The translations under genes were made by a program, and so were the position numbers. From the NCBI GenBank assembly GCA_021295835.1, contig JAGWBP010000002.1, positions 1-64,000 of the forward strand: a stretch of 64,000 nt of DNA, in the 5' to 3' direction. The DNA comes from Gemmatimonadota bacterium (GTDB taxonomy: Bacteria; Gemmatimonadota; Gemmatimonadetes; Longimicrobiales; Gaopeijiaceae). Positions 1-7,580 of this stretch are shown here, one piece after another. Under the pieces are notes generated by a model. That model ran no database searches, had not been told where the DNA came from, and saw only the letters and a program-made list of their open reading frames with translations. Each line of letters begins with the position of its first letter. The stretch's first letter is position 1.

Positions 1-1
1 G

Positions 2-763
2 TGGGGAGGAGTAGCGACTACGACCGCCATGATAAAGGTGGCGCTCTCGATGGAGATGATAGGAGAGTCGGTAGTCCTCGAGAAAACCGTCAACGTCATG
101 CCGCGCAGCTGGTGGATCGAAGAGCAGCATGCTGGGCGGGTGCAGTACGAAGACCCGATTCCGGGTTGGGCGACTGCGTGGGGCCTGCACAGGCTGGCCT
201 TCTTCAATGTGAATACGATAAGCGGGACGCCGTTCGGGGGCAGCGGGCCGTGGGAGGGCAGCTACATGGTCGTCGGCCGCCCGCCGAAGATCTCCGGCCC
301 GGAGATATTCGCGCACAAGGATCTGATGTCTCTTGGCAAGGGGTACCTGGTCGCCGACACCACCTGCGACCTGGCCGCCGATTTGATCGGATCAGAGGTC
401 AACCTCGCGAGCATGAACGGGGTCTGCGGCACCGCGAGCAGGCTGGTGGACTTCCACCAGCGCGTCCTCGCGCACGAGCTCAGGCACGAGACGAGCCTCA
501 ACGAGTGCATCCGGTCCGTGAGGAGAGCGTTCACCGGCCGCCTGCAGCAGGTCGAGCAGGCCACCGGCACTTATGAAGGTGTGGAGGACAAGAAAAGGGA
601 GCTGTGGACCGGGCCCGGCGGCGCGGCCGAGGACCTTGAGAACGCCCGGTGGACCAACCAGGAGACCGAGGTGAGCGACGACTTCTGGCAGTGGAGGCCC
701 GTCGGCGTCTGGTGGGACGGCCCTGCGGTGGGCGGCGGGCACAACGGCCGAAACGGCTGCTAG
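2..763 (+). CDS. Hypothetical protein A with HExxH motif (5' partial)
   Basis: The reading frame is open from the left window edge, so the true start lies upstream; 253 residues are visible and the first internal Met is at base 29. The visible N-terminal half is beta-rich with many Trp/Gly. At about residue 160 there is HELRHE, which fits an HExxH zinc-metallopeptidase signature, followed by a helical stretch; I cannot identify a third ligand. The C-terminus ends GGGHNGRNGC. Sixteen bases downstream lies secreted protein B (780-1733), with a good Shine-Dalgarno (GAGAGGAGA) between them, so the two are probably cotranscribed. A deleted second copy of this gene lies at 2091-2205. I do not recognise the family; the peptidase suggestion rests on one five-residue motif and could be chance. 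Confidence 0.6.
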   Translation, partial: WGGVATTTAMIKVALSMEMIGESVVLEKTVNVMPRSWWIEEQHAGRVQYEDPIPGWATAWGLHRLAFFNVNTISGTPFGGSGPWEGSYMVVGRPPKISGPEIFAHKDLMSLGKGYLVADTTCDLAADLIGSEVNLASMNGVCGTASRLVDFHQRVLAHELRHETSLNECIRSVRRAFTGRLQQVEQATGTYEGVEDKKRELWTGPGGAAEDLENARWTNQETEVSDDFWQWRPVGVWWDGPAVGGGHNGRNGC

Positions 764-779
764 AGAGAGGAGACAACCG

Positions 780-1733
780 ATGAAGACCCTGACGACTACG
801 ATTGCCGCCCTGGCGGCGCTGGCCTGGCTGCCTCAGGCGTTCTCGGCGAGCGCGATCGCGCAGGACCGCTCGATGGGGGAGATGATGGCCGACACCACGC
901 TTCCGTTCTGCAAACTGGGATCGAACCCTGGGCCGTGCAGGCTGCGGCCTTGGCCCCCGCCGGGGTGGATTCCCTGCCAAGCGGGGGAGCATGGATGCGA
1001 TACGACCTACTCTCGCGACCGTATCCGGCCGGAAGGCTGGCGGGAGGCGACGGTGACGGACGCGCTCGAGGAGCTGAAGCGGGAGTGGGAAACCGGGGTT
1101 TCGATCTGGAACCGCCCCCACCACCCCGCCGTCGCCATCCTCCGCCAGGCGTCCCGCCCGCGCGCGTTGGCCGAGCTCGACGCGTTCGCTGACCAAGTGG
1201 CCGCGATCGCGGCCGACGCCACGCTCCCGGAGCACGTCCGGCGCAACGCCGACCTCGCCCTGGACATTGCGGCGAGCTCCAGGGATGAACGCGGCCTTGA
1301 GGGCACGCCCTACCCCCGCGCCTTCGATCTTTTGGTGCAGGTGTACGAGGGCGGGTACCACGATGCGCTGTACGGCATCTGGTCCGCAGATTCCGTGCGC
1401 GGGCGGGCCTATGTGCAGGACGTCTTCGAGCGGAGCGAGCGGCCCGCGCTTTGCTTCTACGGGCACCTCCGGAACCCGCATGTCGTGGAGGGCCGGATCG
1501 TCGAGCGCCTGGAGCGAGGCGACCCGCCGCGATGCCCCGAAGACTGGCGGCTCGACACCCCTCGGAGGACGCCGTGGTGCCGGGCGGGGGACATCCTGTT
1601 CGAGGACATCGCGAGGGAGGCCCGAGCGCGGACGTGGCCCGACGGTGGCCCGCCGTCTGTAGGGGGGGAGCCGCCGCCCGTCCCAGACGGGCTGCCGGAG
1701 CACGTCGAGGACTGGCACCGGCGCTGCAAGTGA
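780..1733 (+). CDS. Secreted hypothetical protein B
   Basis: 317 aa. Residues 1-28 form a Sec signal peptide (basic start, Ala/Leu core, AxA-type cleavage near SAIAQ), so the product should be exported. The mature protein has a Cys/Pro-rich first 50 residues, then a predicted helical domain with pairs such as RRNAD and AFDLLVQ, and ends DGLPEHVEDWHRRCK. The start at ATG 780 is set by the Shine-Dalgarno in the 16-base gap after gene A. The frameshifted paralogue at 2240-3072 shares the signal peptide layout, a DTTLP..CK block and an identical C-terminal 15-mer. No family is recognised. Pairing with an HExxH protein could mean peptidase plus partner, but that is only inference. Confidence 0.7.
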   Translation: MKTLTTTIAALAALAWLPQAFSASAIAQDRSMGEMMADTTLPFCKLGSNPGPCRLRPWPPPGWIPCQAGEHGCDTTYSRDRIRPEGWREATVTDALEELKREWETGVSIWNRPHHPAVAILRQASRPRALAELDAFADQVAAIAADATLPEHVRRNADLALDIAASSRDERGLEGTPYPRAFDLLVQVYEGGYHDALYGIWSADSVRGRAYVQDVFERSERPALCFYGHLRNPHVVEGRIVERLERGDPPRCPEDWRLDTPRRTPWCRAGDILFEDIAREARARTWPDGGPPSVGGEPPPVPDGLPEHVEDWHRRCK

Positions 1734-2003
1734 CCTGCTGACGTTCCGGCGGGGCGCTGCCCCTGACGCTCGCGGCTCAAGGGGCGTAGCGGGGCGCGGC
1801 GGCCCCCTGAGCGGCCCTGGAGGGCGCGAAACGCGCCCCCCGGAGGGGTGGGGGGTTGGGTGGAATTCGGCGCTTTCGCCGTCGTCGCGTGGACGCCTGC
1901 GGTCGCTAGGGGCCCTCGAAGGCATCCTACAGCCCCATGCGGGCCAGGAGCTCGGCCAGTTTCTCCGGTCACCCCCCTTCAGGGCAAGCCACGGGTACGA
2001 GCA
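1734..2003. other. Intergenic, no gene seen
   Basis: GC-rich gap after gene B. I see no credible reading frame with a Shine-Dalgarno. Its first bases resemble the sequence just after the paralogue at 3073, so the duplication that made the two B copies extended past the stop codon. The gap runs into the dyad repeat at 2004. Confidence 0.6.
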
Positions 2004-2094
2004 TTGTACACTGTAGATTACACATTGTAAACCATAGTTTACAGTATGGACAGGCAAGCGAAGCGGTCCAGCTTGGATGCATCGCCGCTCCTGC
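2004..2094 (+). repeat. Dispersed paired-dyad repeat, copy 1 with tail
   Basis: Two imperfect palindromes of the form TTGTAA-N8-TTACA start at 2004 and 2025 (21-bp period). They are followed by CAGTATGG and a 44-bp tail at 2051-2094 (CAGGCAAGCGAAGCGGTCCA and on). The tail matches 15389-15436 and the complement of 62663-62710. The tail ends exactly where homology to gene A resumes at 2091, so the element probably truncated that copy. Function unknown; it could be a regulator-binding array, a structured RNA element or a REP-like repeat. Confidence 0.75.
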
Positions 2095-2205
2095 CGTGGG
2101 AGGGCAGCTACTACGTCTCCTCGCAACCGAAGTTCGGCGACGTGTATCTGCACGCCCGCGGAAGGCAAGGGCCACAACGGCAAATGGGGATGCCCCTACC
2201 CCTAA
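2091..2205 (+). pseudogene. Remnant of a second copy of gene A
   Basis: Bases 2093-2111 are identical to 247-265 of gene A (coding PWEGSY), with protein similarity continuing for about 20 residues. A second frame then encodes GKGHNGKWGCPYP and a stop at 2203-2205, matching the GGGHNGRNGC end of gene A. The central ~450 bases, including the HExxH region, are gone and the two ends are in different frames. It sits directly upstream of the B paralogue, in the same order as the intact A-B pair. Confidence 0.65.
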
Positions 2206-2239
2206 TTACCGAGACAACGGGGAAAAAGGGAGGCAACTG

Positions 2240-3072
2240 ATGAGGACCCTGATGACGACGGCGGCCGCTGCGGCGCTGGCCTGGACGCTTCCGGCGATCC
2301 CGGCGAGCGCGCAGGACCCGGATACGATGGTCGACACCACGCTTCCGGTCTGCAAGGGGGGATGGGGCGAGGGGCCGTGCAGGCTCCCGCCCGGCCTTCC
2401 GCCGCAGATGGCTCCCTGGATAGTTCCCTGCCATGTGGGGGAGCCTCAATGCCACACGACCACCGACGGTGGCGGCGGCTGGAGGCCCTGGAGCGGGAGT
2501 GGGACGCCAATAGTGGCTTGCCCCACCCCAACCAACATGGGCACGCCATCCTCCTCCAGGTGTTCGGCCCACGCCCGGCGGCCGAGCTCGACGCGTTCGC
2601 CGACAGGCTGGACGGGATGATGGCCGACACCACGCTTCCCAAGCATGTCCGGAGCAATGCTGGGAGCGTCCTAGTGAGGGCGACCTCCGACGGAGGCGTA
2701 GGCACGCCCTACCTCCGCGCCTTCGACTTTCTGGTGCGGGCGCACGAGGACGGTGCCGACGTGTTGACTACCATCTTCCGGGCCGATCCGGAGCGCGGCC
2801 CGGCCTACGTGCGGCATGTGTTCGAGCGTATCGAGCGGCCGCCGCTGTGCCCTTCCAGCGGGGAGTTGCTGCCGGAATGCGTGGATGGGTACAGCACATT
2901 CCACGAGACGCCGTGGTGCCGGGCGGGTGACCTCCTGTACCGGGACATCGTCGCCGAGGCCCGGCAACGGACATGGCCCGGCGACATCACCATGGTAGTT
3001 GCTGGCGATCCGGACCCCGTTCCCGACGGGCTTCCAGAGCACGTGGAGGACTGGCACCGGCGCTGCAAGTGA
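2240..3072 (+). pseudogene. Frameshifted paralogue of secreted protein B
   Basis: ATG 2240 follows AGGGAGG and opens a signal peptide (MRTLMTTAAAAALAW, cleavage near ASAQ) and a DTTLPVCK block like that of B. Similarity to B then switches frame at about 2455-2480: downstream, RRLEALEREWD, AELDAFADRL, TPYLRAFDFLV and the terminal DGLPEHVEDWHRRCK all lie one frame back, as expected from loss of one base. Read straight, the first frame runs on to about 2620 with no resemblance to B. Either a true pseudogene or a base error in the assembly. Confidence 0.7.
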
Positions 3073-3324
3073 CCCGCTGACGTCCCGGGCGGCCCGCATT
3101 GGCCCGAGACGCTGGCCCCCGTAGCGCGTCCCTGGCGATCCCGCCCTCCGGCGACCCCGGGGGGTTCGGCCGTCCGGGGCGGGAAATGCCGTTAGGGGCC
3201 GGGAAACGGCTTCCTGGCGGTTGCGCCCCCGGCCCGCGAAGCCGACCGGGAGGCCATTCCGTGACCGCTAACCACGTGTAGCGGACCGGAGACTGAACAC
3301 CCCTACCGGAGAGGAGCCTCCTCG
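3073..3324. other. Intergenic, short repeat remnant only
   Basis: No gene seen. Bases 3174-3200 match 4434-4460 at 26 of 27 positions; in the latter the sequence can encode the RGGKCRYG end of a possible zinc-finger peptide. A Shine-Dalgarno (GAGAGGAGCC) just before 3325 belongs to the next gene. Confidence 0.5.
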
Positions 3325-4077
3325 ATGCGGCCGACCCGAACCCTGACGCGCGCCCTCACGTCCCTGGCCGCGCTGGCGGCCGCGTGCGACCGGCCGCCGC
3401 TGGCCGATCCGACCGGCGGGGGCGCTGCAGCGGCTCCGGAGGCCGACGGCCCGCTCATCCTGGCCGCGGCTTCGGAGGCCGACGGCCCGTTCCTCACCAT
3501 CATCCCCGACGGCCCCCGCCCCGGCCCGATGTTCCTCCGCCCGGGCACGGGCCATCCCCCCTGGCCGACGAAGGCGAGCCGGACTTCACCTGCGAGGACC
3601 TCGAGGACTGCGGCGACAAGTGCGACGAGCACAGCTTCGACGTATGCTGCTGCAAGAAGCTCGACGATGGCGGCAAAGACAAATTTCAAATGCTGGGAGG
3701 GGTCCTGCACCGGCAGTGGAAGTGGAGGACGGGAAGTAGGCGGCGACGACGGCTGGTGGCACGACATATGGGAGCTCATCAGCTGCGGCGGAGCCCGCGG
3801 CAGGCTGGCGGCGGAGTACGGCGTCTGGGGCAGGCTCCTCTGCTATGCCTTCTGGCTGCACGGCCCGGAGTGGATCGTGCCGGATGGCGACATCGAGTAC
3901 GGGGAGGTGCACGGCGAGTGGGGCCTCATGTTCTGGCAGATGCAGAACCTGGTCCGCAAGATGGAGGCGCATTGCGGCATCAAGGCCCTGGTCACCTCGG
4001 GGTACCGGTGCCCCGTCGGGAACGGCGGCACCCCCGATGCCAAGCCCAAGAGCCAGCACACGGTTGGGAGCGCGTGA
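3325..4077 (+). pseudogene. Frameshifted lipoprotein with M15-like peptidase end
   Basis: Starts with a lipoprotein signal (lipobox LAAAC, Cys 21). The first ~75 codons and the last ~130 are in one frame. Between about 3555 and 3690 the coding-like sequence (CEDLEDCGDKC, then DVCCCKKLDD) is in another frame, implying two compensating one-base changes. The C-terminal part contains SGYRCP and SQHTVG, which resemble the SGYRxP and SQHxxG motifs of the M15_3/D-Ala-D-Ala carboxypeptidase-like family, but a TGA follows at once so the remaining metal ligands are absent. Best read as a decayed cell-wall peptidase-like lipoprotein; the family call rests on two short motifs. Confidence 0.5.
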
Positions 4078-4643
4078 GCCCGGAATCTCGGACCGGGTGC
4101 GCGAGAATGCTTGGTCCTGGGAGCTGGCGCGGCAGCGGGCGGCGGCGCGAGGCGGCGGAGGCGGATAGCCGCCGCAAGGGGCGAGGCGTCTCCAGCGCCC
4201 TACACGGAGGATCGGCAGTGTCAAGCACCCTGGGGGGGCGGGGAGCGACGACGTTCTAGATTCACCCCAACCGTGCGCCGGAAAAAGAGACGCCGACCCT
4301 CCCTTGGCGGGAAGATCGGCGTCCGCCAAGCCGTAGAGGCGGCTGGCAGTAGGCGCCACAAAGGGAGGCAAGAGCTCCCCCATGGCCACCAAATGTGCGG
4401 CAACACCGCCACCGGGAAGTCCGGACCCCAGTGCCGGGGCGGGAAATGCCGTTATGGGCCATCTATCTATGGGCGTTCTGGAGGGGGTGGCCCATGCACG
4501 GAGTGGCCCGGGCGGCCTCCAGCCGCTCCCGGGAGAACATCGAGGGGAGCCAGTAGTGGCAGGGCTGGTTCCCTAGCCCGGCTCGGGCTCCGGTCAGTCG
4601 GTCCTTGTCGTATCTCCCGTTAGCGTGAAAGTTGCCGCGACCC
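4078..4643. other. Intergenic region, hairpin and zinc-finger-like debris
   Basis: 566 bases with no convincing gene. From ATG 4382 (after AAAGGGAGG) the peptide begins MATKCAA, and one frame over it continues TATGKSGPQC and RGGKCRYG. This resembles small Cys-rich zinc peptides but is out of frame. A minus-strand terminator-like hairpin is at 4289-4323. Minus-strand frames of 60-67 codons exist here but have no support. Confidence 0.4.
4289..4323 (-). terminator. Rho-independent terminator-like hairpin (minus)
   Basis: On the minus strand, GACGCCGA (4323-4316) pairs with TCGGCGTC (4296-4289), with extra GGGA/TCCC pairing inside, and is followed by TCTCTTTTTCC. This is the classic stem plus U-tract. 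No minus-strand gene immediately upstream explains it; the nearest minus transcript would come from pruA after crossing the convergent gene at 4644-5831. Confidence 0.5.
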
Positions 4644-5831
4644 ATGAACGACGACTCCGACCCCACCGAGCGCGGTCTCGCAACCGAGGCGGTTCACGCT
4701 GGCGGACCCGAGCGCGCCCCCGGCTCACCGGTCGTACGGCCCGTGGTGCACAGCTCCACCTACTTCTGGAGCGATCCGGGCGACGGAGCCGAGCCCATCT
4801 ATACGCGTCTCGGCAACAATCCCAACCAGCGCTCGGTCGCCGCCAAGGTCGCGGCCCTCGAGGGCACGGAGGACGCCCTTGCGCTAGCCAGCGGGATGGC
4901 CGCCATCGCCATGACGATCCTCTCGGCGGCGTCCAGGGGCGACCATGTCGTCGCGAGCCGCAGCCTCTACGGAGCCACCCACCTGCTCCTGAAGGAGGAG
5001 CTGCCCAGGCGCGGCATATCGGCCACCCTGGTCGACCCCCACGACGCCGACGCGTGGGCGGCTGCGACGACGCCTCGCACCAGGGTGGTCCTGCTCGAGC
5101 TGCCCACCAATCCGACGCTACGCGTCTTCGACCTGGGTCCGCCTCGGCGGGCGGCGCGGAGCGTCGGTGCCCTCCTCGCCGCCGACGTGACCTTCGCAAC
5201 GCCGGTCAACCTGCGCGCGGCGGAGCACGGCGTGGACGCCGTCCTGCACTCGGCGACGAAGTATCTGGGCGGCCACTCGGACCTGATCGCCGGAGTCGTG
5301 GCCGGGAGCGCCGAGCTCGTGGCCGGCGTGGCGGCGAAGATGAAGCTCTACGGCGCGTCCATCGATCCGCACGCCGCGTGGCTGCTGGAGCGCGGGCTAC
5401 GCACGCTGCCGACGCGCGTGGAGCGGCACAACGTCTCTGCGATGGCGCTGGCGCGCTGGTTTGGCACCGTCCCCACCGTCCGGCGCGTCCTCCACCCCGG
5501 GCTGCCGGACCACCCGGACCACGCGCTCGCCCGCGCCCTGATGGACGGCTTCGGGGGGATGGTCTCCATAGTGCTCGAGGGCGGCGCCGAGGCCGCCGAC
5601 ACCTTCTGCCGCAGCCTGCGCCTCGCCTCCGTGGCGCCCTCGCTGGGCGGGGTAGAGACCCTCGTCTCACAGCCGCGCCACACCTCGCACGCCGACCTCT
5701 CGTCCGGGGAGCTGGAGGCGGCGGGCATCGAACCTGGGTTTGTGAGAATCTCCGTCGGCCTGGAGGATCTCCGCGACCTGAAGGCCGACTTCGCGGCTGC
5801 GGCCGCTGCGGCTGCTACTCCGCCTCCATGA
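4644..5831 (+). CDS. Cys/Met metabolism PLP-dependent enzyme (trans-sulfuration family)
   Basis: 395 aa, full length for the cystathionine gamma-synthase/gamma-lyase/methionine gamma-lyase family (fold-type I PLP enzymes acting on sulfur amino acids in the cytoplasm). Visible marks are an N-terminal TEAVHAG, YTRLGNNPN, ASGMAA near residue 85, and the PLP-lysine motif SATKYLGGHSD near residue 210; the C-terminus has the usual RISVGLEDLRDL. The region before the lysine reads ATPVNLRAAEHG, whereas family members usually have QxPxxxGAD, so substrate use may differ from the second family member at 20690-21847. ATG 4644 is preferred over an in-frame TTG at 4632. It overlaps pruA tail to tail by 17 bases. 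Confidence 0.85.
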   Translation: MNDDSDPTERGLATEAVHAGGPERAPGSPVVRPVVHSSTYFWSDPGDGAEPIYTRLGNNPNQRSVAAKVAALEGTEDALALASGMAAIAMTILSAASRGDHVVASRSLYGATHLLLKEELPRRGISATLVDPHDADAWAAATTPRTRVVLLELPTNPTLRVFDLGPPRRAARSVGALLAADVTFATPVNLRAAEHGVDAVLHSATKYLGGHSDLIAGVVAGSAELVAGVAAKMKLYGASIDPHAAWLLERGLRTLPTRVERHNVSAMALARWFGTVPTVRRVLHPGLPDHPDHALARALMDGFGGMVSIVLEGGAEAADTFCRSLRLASVAPSLGGVETLVSQPRHTSHADLSSGELEAAGIEPGFVRISVGLEDLRDLKADFAAAAAAAATPPP

Positions 5832-7443
5832 ACGGATAGCCCACGGCGGTCGGCGGGGCCAGGTTCTCCTTGATCGTCCGGGGCGACAGCCACCTGATCA
5901 CGTTGAGCGCCGAGCCGGCCTTGTCGTTGGTCCCGGAGGCGCGCGAGCCCCCGAAGGGCTGCTGCCCGACCACCGCGCCGGTCGGCTTGTCGTTCACGTA
6001 GAAGTTGCCGGCCGCGCCCCGTAGCCCCTCCAGCGCCTCGCGCACCGCGCGGCGGTCGTTAGCGAAGACCGCGCCGGTAAGGGCGTAGGGAGAGCTCGAG
6101 TCGACGAGTGCGAGCGTCTCCTCCCACCTCCCGTCCGGGTAGACGTATACCGACACGACGGGGCCGAAGATCTCGTCGCATATCGCCTCGTGCGACGGAT
6201 CGGTCGTTAGCAGGACCGTCGGGCGGACGAAGTAGCCCTCGTCGTCGGAGTAGGCGCCCCCAGCGACGATCTCCACCTCCGCGCTCGCCCTGGCCCGCTC
6301 GATGTAGCCGACGATGCGGTCGTGGGCACGACGGTCTATCACTGCATTCACGAAGTTGCGAAAGTCATTGGGGGTGCCCATCCTGAGCGATTCGACCTCA
6401 TCTACTAGGTCATCGCGAATGTCCTCCCACACGGAGGCCGCGACGTAGACGCGCGACGCCGCCGAGCACTTCTGTCCCTGGTACTCGAAGGCGCCCCTCG
6501 CGATCGCGGTGCGCAGAGCCGCCCGGTCGGCGCTCGGGTGCGCGACGATGAAGTCCTTGCCTCCCGTCTCGCCAACGAGCCGCGGGTACGACCGGTACCG
6601 GTCGAGGTTCCGGGCTGCGAGCTGCCAGAGCGACCTGAAGACGGCGGTCGAGCCGGTGAAGTGAAGGCCTGCGAAGTCGGGGGACTCCATCGCCGCCCCG
6701 GTGATCTCCACGGGGTCGCCGGGGACGAAGTTGATCACCCCGGGGGGGAGCCCCGCCGCCTCCAGCAGCTTGTAGGCGTAGTAGCTGGAGAGCACGGAGT
6801 GGATCGACGGCTTCCAGAGGACGCCGCACCCGACCATGGCGGGCGCGGCCGCCAGGTTGATCCCGATCGCGGTGAAGTTGAAGGGGCTGACGGCGTATAC
6901 GAATCCCTCCAGGGGACGGTACTCCATTCGGTTCCACACGCCCCTCTCCGAGAGCGGCTGATCGGCGAAGACGCGCTCGGCGAAGTGGACCCCGAAGCGG
7001 AGGAAGTCGATCGCCTCGCACGCCGCGTCGATCTCGGCCTGAAAGGCGTTCTTGCTCTGTCCGTGCATCGTCGCGGCATTGAGGATGGGGCGCCACGAAG
7101 TCGCAAGCAGCTCGGCCGCCCTGAGGAAGACGGCGGCGCGGTCCTCCCAGGGCCAGCTCGCCCACTCGCGGTGCGCGTCCACCGTATTGGCGATCGCGCG
7201 GCGGGCCAGATCGGCGTCGGCCGCGTGCCACACCCCGAGGTGCTCCCGGCGGTCGTGCGGGGCCAGGAGGGGCTGCGTGGCGCCGGTGCGGATCTCCTCG
7301 CCACCTATGATGACGGGGATGTCGGACTCCTCGCCCGCCATCCGACGGAAAGCATCCTTGAGCTCGCTGCGCTCTGCGCTGCCGGGGGCATAGGAGCGCA
7401 CGGGTTCGTTGACTGCTTCGGGAACGCGATAACTTCCAGACAT
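5815..7443 (-). CDS. pruA: L-glutamate gamma-semialdehyde (P5C) dehydrogenase
   Basis: 542 aa. NAD-dependent aldehyde dehydrogenase superfamily; oxidises pyrroline-5-carboxylate/glutamate semialdehyde to glutamate, the second step of proline breakdown. The catalytic Cys lies in GQKCSA and the general-base Glu in VGETGGKD; the cofactor region SPFNFTAIG and the C-terminal QQPFGGSRASGTNDK block are typical of the long P5CDH subfamily. The start is ATG 7443, preceded by GCAGGAG at good spacing; longer forms lack a Shine-Dalgarno. No proline dehydrogenase domain is fused and no putA/prodh lies nearby. Its end overlaps the convergent PLP-enzyme gene. Confidence 0.9.
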   Translation of the reverse strand: MSGSYRVPEAVNEPVRSYAPGSAERSELKDAFRRMAGEESDIPVIIGGEEIRTGATQPLLAPHDRREHLGVWHAADADLARRAIANTVDAHREWASWPWEDRAAVFLRAAELLATSWRPILNAATMHGQSKNAFQAEIDAACEAIDFLRFGVHFAERVFADQPLSERGVWNRMEYRPLEGFVYAVSPFNFTAIGINLAAAPAMVGCGVLWKPSIHSVLSSYYAYKLLEAAGLPPGVINFVPGDPVEITGAAMESPDFAGLHFTGSTAVFRSLWQLAARNLDRYRSYPRLVGETGGKDFIVAHPSADRAALRTAIARGAFEYQGQKCSAASRVYVAASVWEDIRDDLVDEVESLRMGTPNDFRNFVNAVIDRRAHDRIVGYIERARASAEVEIVAGGAYSDDEGYFVRPTVLLTTDPSHEAICDEIFGPVVSVYVYPDGRWEETLALVDSSSPYALTGAVFANDRRAVREALEGLRGAAGNFYVNDKPTGAVVGQQPFGGSRASGTNDKAGSALNVIRWLSPRTIKENLAPPTAVGYPFMEAE

Positions 7444-7580
7444 CTGACTCCTGCGGGCGACGGGGATTCGGGCTGACTGGGCGCAGCGGCGCCAGGCCAG
7501 CGTAGGGATATTCACGGTGGAGCCGGAGGTGCGCAACCGACGGCCGACTACGACCCCGCAGCTAGCGGACGGAGAGACTC

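Noticed and set aside
1..576. Alternative frame over gene A from the window edge
   Set aside because: Arg/Gly/His-rich with no domain sense; the other frame shows similarity to the second copy of the cassette.
3174..4460. An IS element or transposase in the first accessory region
   Set aside because: No transposase motif, terminal inverted repeats or target duplication could be found; only short repeats and gene debris.
4262..4666. Two minus-strand frames of 66-67 codons before the orphan terminator
   Set aside because: Tempting because of the minus-strand terminator, but no Shine-Dalgarno and no recognisable protein; kept only as context of the terminator finding.
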